Assembly: GCA_028292075.1 (NCBI GenBank)
Contig: JAQGNA010000149.1
Coordinates: forward strand, 1-6,535
Direction: 5' to 3'
Length of the DNA: 6,535 nt
From: Rhodoferax sp.
Lineage (GTDB): Bacteria; Pseudomonadota; Gammaproteobacteria; Burkholderiales; Burkholderiaceae
Positions within the stretch are counted from its first letter, which is position 1; every line of letters begins with the position of its first letter. A program made the position numbers and the translations under genes. Below the pieces are notes generated by a model. The model did not search any database, had not been told where the DNA came from, and was given only the letters and a program-made list of their open reading frames with translations. Shown here piece by piece: positions 1-5,245 of the stretch.

Positions 1-866
1 ACCACGGGGCGGTCGAGCGAGTTGATGCTGTCCAGAATGAGCTTGCCGGCCCCCGGCCAGGCGAAGATGGTCTCGGTGACCACGGCATAGGCAATGGTCG
101 CGCCGAGCTCGAGTCCGAGCACGGTGACCAGCGGGATCAGCGTGTTGCGCAGCACATGCATCACGACCACGCGGCTGTTGCTCAGGCCCTTGGCGCGTGC
201 GAACTTCACGAAGTCTTGCGGCAGCACCTCGCGCACGCCGGCACGGGTCAGGCGCAGCACCAGCGAGATCTTGAACAGCGCCAGGTTGAAGGCCGGCAGC
301 AGCAGGTGCTGCAGGCCGTCCCAGGTGAGCCAGGACCACTGCACGCCGAGCAGCGCACGGGTTTCGCCGCGGCCGCTGGCGGGCAGCCAGCCGAGCTGCA
401 CGCTGAACACCATGATGAACATCAGCGCCACCCAGAATGCCGGCAGCGAGAAGCCGACGATGCTGGCCGCCATGAGGAACTTCGACACCGGATGGTCCGG
501 CCTCATGCCGGCGAATAGCCCGAGCGGCACACCGATGGCAATGGCCAGCAGCAGCGCGCCCACGGCCAGTTCCATGGTGGCCGGCAGGCGGTGCAGGATC
601 AGCCGGATGGCGTCTTCCTGGTAGACGAAGCTCTTGCCCAGGTTGCCGTGCAGCGCTCCGTCGACGAAGGCCAGGTACTGGCGCCACAGCGGCTGGTCGA
701 GGCCGAGCCGGGCAATGGCTTCGAGCCGCTCCTGCTGGTTCATGTCGTCCCCGATGAGGATGTCCACCGGGTTGCCGATGGCATGCAGGCCGACGAAGAC
801 GATCACCGTCATCAGCACCACCACCAGCGCCGCCTGGACGAGGCGCCGCAGCAGCCAGCCCGTCAT
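1..866 (-). CDS. DppB/OppB-type ABC transporter permease (3' end beyond left edge)
   Basis: Inner-membrane permease of a peptide/nickel/opine-class (Dpp/Opp) ABC importer; 288 complete codons are visible and the C-terminus lies off the left edge. Read on the minus strand it begins MTGWLLRRLVQAALVVVLM, the usual DppB start: a basic tip followed by a first membrane helix at residues 9-30. A periplasmic stretch follows with the family pattern RLGLDQPLWRQYLAF (about 53-67) and HGNLGKSF (73-80). Further hydrophobic helices lie near 98-119, 130-157, 187-205 and 243-265. The cytoplasmic EAA loop that docks on the ATPase is clear at about 218-248 (DFVKFARAKGLS, then HVLRNTLIPLVT). Family members are about 305-340 residues, so only the last helix or so is missing. 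The start codon overlaps the stop of the upstream oxidoreductase as ATGA, which implies translational coupling. A DppC-like permease, ATPases and perhaps a binding protein would be expected further left. The substrate cannot be told from the permease. Confidence 0.93.
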   Translation of the reverse strand, partial: MTGWLLRRLVQAALVVVLMTVIVFVGLHAIGNPVDILIGDDMNQQERLEAIARLGLDQPLWRQYLAFVDGALHGNLGKSFVYQEDAIRLILHRLPATMELAVGALLLAIAIGVPLGLFAGMRPDHPVSKFLMAASIVGFSLPAFWVALMFIMVFSVQLGWLPASGRGETRALLGVQWSWLTWDGLQHLLLPAFNLALFKISLVLRLTRAGVREVLPQDFVKFARAKGLSNSRVVVMHVLRNTLIPLVTVLGLELGATIAYAVVTETIFAWPGAGKLILDSINSLDRPV

Positions 867-2437
867 GCCGGCGCCCCGCCACCCGCCATGGCGGGACCGG
901 CATGTTGCTGCGGCAGCGCGGCGTCCGCTTTGTCATCACTTGGAGACAGATCGGCTTCGGGCGGGTAGGCCGGGAACGCCGCCGGTACCCATTCGCGGCC
1001 ATCGAGCTCGGGTTCGGCATAGCTTTCCATGGCCGCATAGTGCTGTGCCGCGTCTTCCGTGAACAGCGCGCCGGCCAGTCCCTGGGCCAGGCGCCTGGCG
1101 CCGTCGCTGATCTGCGGGATGTCGCCGGCCACGGCGCCATGCGAGAGCGCCGACGGGTAGCAGAAGCAATGCACCCGCTCCAGACCCGGGCAGGCACCGG
1201 GCTGTTTCTGCTGGAATTCGAACAGCGGGCCGAGGTCGGGCGACATGGCGAGTTCGGCATCTTCCTCGCCGGCAACCGGCTGGTAGCGGTCTTGCCACAG
1301 GCGCACCGACGGGGCGATGGCGGCGAACTCGGGGCGCTGCCGCCAGTCGAGCCGGAAGCCGGTGCAGAAGATCACGAAGTCGGCGGCGAGCGGGCCCTTC
1401 GCGGTGTCGAGCCGCAGGGCGCCGTCGCTGCGCAAAGCAGCGTCAGACACGGCGGCGCCGAAGTGGAAGTGTGCGTTCTCGAAGCGCGAGACGCGCAGCG
1501 TGCTGCCGTGCGGCGGCGGCACCTGCTGCACGTTCACATAGTGGCGAAAGCGCCATTTCCAGGCGTCGGTCAGGGCCCAGAAGCCCTGGGCCACGCCCGG
1601 GCTGCCGGCGCCCTTGCCCTTGTTGATGCGCGGCAGATCAGGGCGGCGCACCAGCAGGTCGACCCGTGCCGCCCCGGCTTCGAGTGCGGTGGCGGCGCTG
1701 TCCATGGCGGAGGCGCCGGCACCGATCACCGCCACCCGGCGGCCGGCCAGCGTGGCCGGATCCCAGTCCTCGGCCGAATGCGCCCACTGCCGGCGCGGCA
1801 GGGCCCGGGCCCAGTCGGGCACCCAGGGTCCGCCCAGGCCGTCGCGGCCGGTGGCCAGCACCACGTGGCGCGCCAGCACGGCATAGGGCCGGCCGCCTTC
1901 GCCGTCGTCGGCCAGTTCGAGGCGGACCAGGCCGTCGCCACGCGGCCGAACGGCGAGCACGCGCTGGCGGTTGCGCACGTCGAGCGCCAGCACGCGCCGA
2001 TACCAGCGCAGGTACTCGGCCCATTGCAAGCGCGGAATCTTGTCGAGCGAGGCCCACGCCGCATCGCCGAACTGCGATTCGAACCAGGCCCGGAAGGTGA
2101 GCGCGCCGAAGCTCAACGCCGGGCCTGTGAGCTCCTTGGGTGAGCGCAGCGTTTCCATGCGGGCCGTGGTCGCCCAGGGGCCTTCGAAGCCTTCCGGCGA
2201 GCGGTCGAACACCGGCGCTTCCACGCCCAGGTGCTTGAGCGACGCCGCCAGGGCCAGGCCGGCCATGCCACCGCCGACGATGGCCGTGTCGTGCACCGGC
2301 TCGCCTTCGACGCGGCGCGGCGGCACCCAGCGCTTGCCGGGCAGGCCGAGCCAGGCGAGGTCCTGGCGCAGGCGCGCCTCGAGTGCCGGCAGGCCGAGCG
2401 GATGCAGGTGGGTGGAGCGGCTTGGAGAGGCGGTCAT
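863..2437 (-). CDS. FAD/NAD(P)H-dependent oxidoreductase, flavin-containing monooxygenase-like
   Basis: A 524-residue, probably cytoplasmic flavoenzyme with two Rossmann motifs. The FAD motif is at residues 52-60 (AIVGGGMAG) and follows a roughly 50-residue N-terminal extension. The NAD(P)H motif is at 235-244 (VAVIGAGASA). A TG-containing motif typical of this superfamily occurs at 355-361 (VIFCTGF), and HVVLATGRDG (191-200) matches the usual end of the first FAD segment. The overall order is that of class B flavoprotein monooxygenases, which oxygenate N or S atoms or carry out Baeyer-Villiger reactions. The diagnostic fingerprint before the second Rossmann motif is degenerate: H220 and W225-D226 are present, but the preceding F-x-G is absent and the His-Trp spacing is one residue longer than the Baeyer-Villiger consensus. 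The exact chemistry is therefore open. The Ala/Gly-rich tail (about 505-524) looks disordered. The start overlaps the LysR stop as ATGA with no clear ribosome binding site, and the stop overlaps the permease start in the same way, so it is the middle gene of an operon. Confidence 0.88.
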   Translation of the reverse strand: MTASPSRSTHLHPLGLPALEARLRQDLAWLGLPGKRWVPPRRVEGEPVHDTAIVGGGMAGLALAASLKHLGVEAPVFDRSPEGFEGPWATTARMETLRSPKELTGPALSFGALTFRAWFESQFGDAAWASLDKIPRLQWAEYLRWYRRVLALDVRNRQRVLAVRPRGDGLVRLELADDGEGGRPYAVLARHVVLATGRDGLGGPWVPDWARALPRRQWAHSAEDWDPATLAGRRVAVIGAGASAMDSAATALEAGAARVDLLVRRPDLPRINKGKGAGSPGVAQGFWALTDAWKWRFRHYVNVQQVPPPHGSTLRVSRFENAHFHFGAAVSDAALRSDGALRLDTAKGPLAADFVIFCTGFRLDWRQRPEFAAIAPSVRLWQDRYQPVAGEEDAELAMSPDLGPLFEFQQKQPGACPGLERVHCFCYPSALSHGAVAGDIPQISDGARRLAQGLAGALFTEDAAQHYAAMESYAEPELDGREWVPAAFPAYPPEADLSPSDDKADAALPQQHAGPAMAGGGAPA

Positions 2438-3405
2438 GGCAGCTTGGGAGGGAGCTCGACCGGGTGGTCCTTGAGCAGGGTGGCGTGGTCGGCCACGGCA
2501 TGCCGCACGAAGCCGGGCAGGGCCTCGGCGGCGGCCAGCACGGCATCGATCAATGCCTGCACCGGCGCGGTGAGGGGGCGCGACTGCGGCGTGATCACGC
2601 CGAAGAAGAAAGGGATGTGGGTGTCGAGCGGGCGCACGGTCACACCTTCCAGCGGCGCGCCCAGGGCGGTCAGCGGCTCGAGCACCGCCACGCCAAGGCC
2701 GGCGCGCACCATGGCCTGGGCGTTAATGGACGAATTGGTCTCGATGAGGCCCGCCGGCACCGCCGGTCCGCCGGCCTCGGCCAGCACGGCGTCGAGCCGG
2801 TGGCGCAGGCGAAAGGGGTTGCTCATGGTGATCAGCCGGCGGCGGGCCAGCTCGGCCAGCGGCACGGTCGCGAGCGCCGCCAACGGGTCGCCTGCGGGCA
2901 GCACGGCCACGCAGGCCAGCTCGCCGATCCAGTGCACCGTGAGCCCGCGGTGTTCCAGCGGCAGGCTGCTGGCGCCGACCTGCACCGCGCCCGTCAGCAC
3001 CGCGTGCACCACCTGCTCCGGCGAGGCGGTGCGCAACTGCACCGATGCGGGGCCCCCCGCCGCCTCGACCTGGCAGAGCGCCGCCGGCAGCAGCCCCACC
3101 GACAGCGCCGAAGTGGCCGCCACCGACAGCGGAGGCCGGTCGCCACGCGCGATCTCGGCCGCGCGCTCGTGAATGCGCCGCAGGCCGGCCAGGGCGCGCT
3201 CGGCCTCCTCGAACAACAGGAAACCCTGTTCGGTCGGCACCACGCGGGGGCCGTTGCGGGCGAACAGCGCATAGCCGATCTCGGCTTCGAGCTCCTGGAC
3301 CATCCGCGAGGTCGCCGGCTGCGAACGCCGCAGTAAACGCGCCGCGCCGGTCACGCTGCCCGTCGACATGACGGCGGCGAAGGCTTCCAGTTGGCGGTGT
3401 TCCAT
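2434..3405 (-). CDS. LysR-type transcriptional regulator
   Basis: A 323-residue DNA-binding regulator of the LysR family. The N-terminal winged helix-turn-helix is typical: MEHRQLEAFAAVMSTGSVTG, then AARLLRRSQPATSRMVQELE (21-40) and the wing region through LFARNGPRVVPTEQG (48-61). A linker helix (about 62-88) is followed by a two-lobed periplasmic-binding-protein-like effector domain (about 92-300), including ITMSNPFRLRHRLD (192-205) and a MVRAGLGVAVLEP segment (232-244) that is characteristic of the second lobe. About 20 residues extend past the usual end. I chose the ATG that gives the canonical M-x-x-R-Q-L-E-A-F start. The frame stays open upstream with an alternative ATG 12 codons earlier (3441), but that region is not LysR-like and lies in the control region. 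It is the first gene of the left operon and is divergent from the dioxygenase gene. It probably controls both, sensing the substrate or a metabolite, but the effector is unknown. Confidence 0.93.
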   Translation of the reverse strand: MEHRQLEAFAAVMSTGSVTGAARLLRRSQPATSRMVQELEAEIGYALFARNGPRVVPTEQGFLLFEEAERALAGLRRIHERAAEIARGDRPPLSVAATSALSVGLLPAALCQVEAAGGPASVQLRTASPEQVVHAVLTGAVQVGASSLPLEHRGLTVHWIGELACVAVLPAGDPLAALATVPLAELARRRLITMSNPFRLRHRLDAVLAEAGGPAVPAGLIETNSSINAQAMVRAGLGVAVLEPLTALGAPLEGVTVRPLDTHIPFFFGVITPQSRPLTAPVQALIDAVLAAAEALPGFVRHAVADHATLLKDHPVELPPKLP

Positions 3406-3611
3406 GCGGCGTAAGTATCCAAAAAGTGGATCATGGCGCATGAAGCATGCCATTTGCAAATGGTAAATCGTGATGAGCTTATGTCGCTTCGTGCCATCTG
3501 CGCGGCCGGCGAGCGGTGTGCCTTGCCCGGCGGTAGGATTGGGCACGCGACCTCGCGAGGCGACCGGTTCAGCCGCCGTGGGTCTCGCCCGCTCTCGCCC
3601 CTCACCACCCG
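3406..3611. promoter_or_regulatory. Divergent control region between LysR operon and dioxygenase gene
   Basis: This 206-base gap is the only sizeable non-coding stretch in the window. Its left half (about 3411-3485) is clearly richer in A and T than its surroundings, as expected for promoters in a GC-rich genome, and contains a 14-base palindrome. The right half returns to high GC and carries a second short perfect palindrome, CCTCGCGAGG, at 3551-3560. Only weak sigma-70-like matches are visible: on the minus strand TTGCAA, then an 18-base spacer and CATGAT. I cannot name a promoter with confidence on either strand. Position between a LysR gene and its divergent neighbour is the classic site for LysR-type operators. 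Confidence 0.6.
3450..3463. promoter_or_regulatory. Perfect 14-bp palindrome, candidate operator
   Basis: CCATTTGCAAATGG reads the same on both strands. It sits in the AT-rich part of the divergent gap, its centre about 51 bases from the LysR start and about 155 bases from the first dioxygenase ATG. A GCATGC palindrome (3445-3450) abuts it, and the pentamer GCATG occurs twice (3438-3442 and 3445-3449). Dyads at this place often bind the local LysR protein, and T-N11-A spacings exist here (for example T3448/A3460 and T3453/A3465). The dyad has an even length, so it is not an exact LysR box. A different regulator could bind it. Confidence 0.45.
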
Positions 3612-4424
3612 ATGACATCGCACATGACAGACCCCATCCACCGCATGCCCGCCATGTACCTGCCGCACGGCGGCGGGCCGTCGTTCTTCATGGCCGGCGA
3701 GCGGCGCGAGCGTTACCGGGCAACCGAGGAGTTCCTGCGGAGCGTGCCTTCGCTGCTGCCCGCCACGCCGTCGGCCATCCTCATCGTCACGGCGCATTGG
3801 GAGACGGCGGTGCCCAGCTTCACCGGCGCCGAGCGGCCGGGGCTCATCTACGACTACCACGGCTTTCCACCGGAAACCTATGCGCTCACCTACCCGGCAC
3901 CCGGCGATCCGGCGCTGGCCGCGCGTGCGGCCGAGCTGGTGCGGCAGGCCGGTCTGCCGGCAGCGGTGGATCCGGCTTACGGCTGGGACCACGGCGTGTT
4001 CATTCCGCTCAAGGTGATGTTTCCCGACGCCGCCGTGCCGGTGGTGGCGATGTCCTTGCAGCACAGCCTGGCGCCGGCTTTGCACTGTGCCTTGGGAGCG
4101 GCGCTGCAAGGCCTGCGCGATGAAGGCGTGCTGGTCATCGGGGCCGGCATGAGTTACCACAACCTGCGCGATTTCGCGGCGGCGGCACCGGCGTCGTTCG
4201 CCTTCCACGACTGGCTCGACGGCGCACTGGCCGGCACCCGCGCCGAGCGCACCGGGCGCCTGGCGAAGTGGCAGCAGGCCCCCGGCGGGCGGGCTTCGCA
4301 CCCGCGCGAAGAGCATCTGCTCCCGTTGATGGTGGCCAGCGGCGCGGGTTCGGACCAGCCGGCGCGGCGGCTCTGGCGCGGGTCGGTGGGTCCGAGCTGC
4401 CTGGGAGCCTGGGCTTTCGACTGA
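3612..4424 (+). CDS. Class III extradiol ring-cleavage dioxygenase, YgiD/DODA-type
   Basis: A 270-residue cytoplasmic metal-dependent dioxygenase of the 4,5-DOPA-extradiol-dioxygenase-like family (LigB superfamily), which opens catechol-type rings next to the diol. The conserved histidines are all in place: H19 in YLPHGGGPS (17-24), H62 in VTAHWE (59-64), H127 in GWDHGVFIPLKVMFP (124-138), H183 in IGAGMSYHNLRDF (176-188), and H230 and H235 in ASHPREEHLLPL (228-239). By family knowledge, the first two and one late histidine bind the metal and another acts in catalysis. Length agrees with family members of about 260-270 residues. The start is uncertain: ATGs at 3612, 3624, 3645 and 3654 are all in frame and none has a clear ribosome binding site. 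Many relatives begin M-P-A just before the first metal histidine, which favours 3645. It stands alone on the plus strand, divergent from the LysR gene that probably regulates it. The natural substrate is unknown, since homologues act on DOPA and other catechols. Confidence 0.9.
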   Translation: MTSHMTDPIHRMPAMYLPHGGGPSFFMAGERRERYRATEEFLRSVPSLLPATPSAILIVTAHWETAVPSFTGAERPGLIYDYHGFPPETYALTYPAPGDPALAARAAELVRQAGLPAAVDPAYGWDHGVFIPLKVMFPDAAVPVVAMSLQHSLAPALHCALGAALQGLRDEGVLVIGAGMSYHNLRDFAAAAPASFAFHDWLDGALAGTRAERTGRLAKWQQAPGGRASHPREEHLLPLMVASGAGSDQPARRLWRGSVGPSCLGAWAFD

Positions 4425-4430
4425 GCCGGT

Positions 4431-5162
4431 TCAGGCCGGCGGTGCCACCGACGCGCCCTGGATGCCGTGGCGGGCCAGCGCCTCGGCCACGAAGCCGCTG
4501 GCCTTCATGGCCTCGACATAGGCGTACAGCGCCCGGGCTGCCGCCTCGCCGCGTCCCTTGGGCAGGCCCATCGCCTGCTGGATCACCATGAAGCGGCCCG
4601 GCAGCAGGCGCAGGCCGGGCAGGCGGCTGGCGTCCGCCTCGAGTTGCTGCCTCACGCCGGCGGCCACGTCCGCGCCTTCGGCAAGGAAAGTGTCGACCAC
4701 GGTCGGCGAGGTGGGTGCGCGAACGATCTCCGCCAGCCGCAGCACGCGGGTGAGGTGCAGGTCGTAGGCGCTGCCCTTGCCTACCACCACGCGGTGACCG
4801 GCGCGGTCGACCTCGGCGTTGTCAACGAGCGGAGACCCGGCCTTCACCAGGTAGGCGCCTTCGATCAGCACATAGGGCGCCGTGAAGGCGATGCCGGCGC
4901 CACGCACCGGGTCGACGGCGAAGAAGCCGATGTCGGCCTGCTCCCGGGTCACCGCGTCGACCGACTTGCCGGCCGCGTCGAACACCACCAGCTCGACCGG
5001 CAGGCCCAACTGCGCCGCGAAGCCGCGCGCCAGGTCGATCGACACGCCGAAGGGCTGGCCGGCGGCGTCGGCATTGGCCAGGATGGGGTTGCCCAGGTTG
5101 ATGGCGGCGCGCAGCGTGCCGGTGGGGGCCAGGGTCTTCAGGAGGTCGGCCGGAAAGGACAT
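4431..5162 (-). CDS. Family 3 solute-binding protein without signal peptide
   Basis: A 243-residue protein of the bacterial extracellular solute-binding family 3 (amino-acid-type ABC binding proteins). Recognisable parts are the first strand LRAAINLGNPIL (17-28), the family signature region PFGVSIDLARGFAAQLG (37-53), DIGFFAVDPVRGAGIAFTAPYV (about 77-98, the pre-hinge segment), the GKGSAYDLHL ligand-lobe segment (128-137), and a C-terminal helix region ending near 235. Family members normally act in the periplasm and carry a Sec or lipoprotein signal of 20-30 residues. This one starts MSFPADLLKTLAPTG directly at the mature domain. The start is well fixed: GGAG lies 8 bases upstream and an in-frame TGA lies 24 bases upstream. 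It may therefore be a cytoplasmic ligand-binding protein, or have lost its leader. No permease or ATPase gene lies beside it. It lies 83 bases downstream of the GH94 gene on the same strand and converges on the dioxygenase gene with a gap of 6 bases. Confidence 0.87.
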   Translation of the reverse strand: MSFPADLLKTLAPTGTLRAAINLGNPILANADAAGQPFGVSIDLARGFAAQLGLPVELVVFDAAGKSVDAVTREQADIGFFAVDPVRGAGIAFTAPYVLIEGAYLVKAGSPLVDNAEVDRAGHRVVVGKGSAYDLHLTRVLRLAEIVRAPTSPTVVDTFLAEGADVAAGVRQQLEADASRLPGLRLLPGRFMVIQQAMGLPKGRGEAAARALYAYVEAMKASGFVAEALARHGIQGASVAPPA

Positions 5163-5170
5163 GTGTGAGG

Positions 5171-5174
5171 CTCC
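5171..5174 (-). promoter_or_regulatory. Ribosome binding site of the solute-binding protein gene
   Basis: GGAG on the minus strand, 8 bases ahead of the ATG at 5162. Together with the in-frame TGA at 24 bases upstream it decides the start and rules out a longer N-terminus carrying a signal peptide in this frame. Confidence 0.7.
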
Positions 5175-5191
5175 GCGGTAAGGTCAAGTGG

Positions 5192-5209
5192 ATCGAAAGC
5201 ATCGAAGGC
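5192..5209. repeat. Tandem 9-mer ATCGAARGC x2
   Basis: ATCGAAAGC is followed immediately by ATCGAAGGC, one mismatch apart. The pair is bracketed by the inverted arms GATCG (5191-5195) and CGATC (5209-5213). It lies 30-47 bases upstream of the solute-binding protein start, where a promoter or operator would be expected. It is short enough to be chance, so a regulatory role is only a suggestion. Confidence 0.35.
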
Positions 5210-5245
5210 GATCATTTTTGCATCCCGCCGCACGGCCCCGAGCCC

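Noticed and set aside
902..2143. Long open frame on the plus strand (413 codons) opposite the flavoenzyme gene
   Set aside because: The composition is rich in Arg, Ala, Gly and His with no recognisable domain. It is the usual by-product of a high-GC gene on the other strand, where the minus-strand protein has clear Rossmann motifs.
2231..3336. Overlapping long plus-strand frames opposite the LysR gene
   Set aside because: They are low-complexity, start inside the neighbouring gene and have no family resemblance; the minus-strand LysR reading is unambiguous.
3406..3618. Longer LysR protein of up to 394 residues using upstream starts
   Set aside because: The added N-terminus has no family similarity, and the LysR fold begins exactly at the ATG at 3405. 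The extra codons coincide with the AT-rich control region.
3351..4316. Minus-strand open frame of 321 codons opposite the dioxygenase gene and across the control region
   Set aside because: It covers the LysR start and the intergenic region and has no domain, while the plus-strand frame carries every conserved histidine of the dioxygenase.
4425..4440. Small hairpin (GCCGG and CCGGC arms) between the convergent genes as a bidirectional terminator
   Set aside because: Only a 5-base stem with a 6-base loop and no T-tract on either strand; such stems are common by chance at this GC content, and one arm lies in the coding end of the binding protein gene.
5222..5245. Possible terminator after the GH94 stop codon
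   Set aside because: GC-rich but without a stable inverted repeat; the short A-run downstream on the minus strand is not a terminator T-tract.
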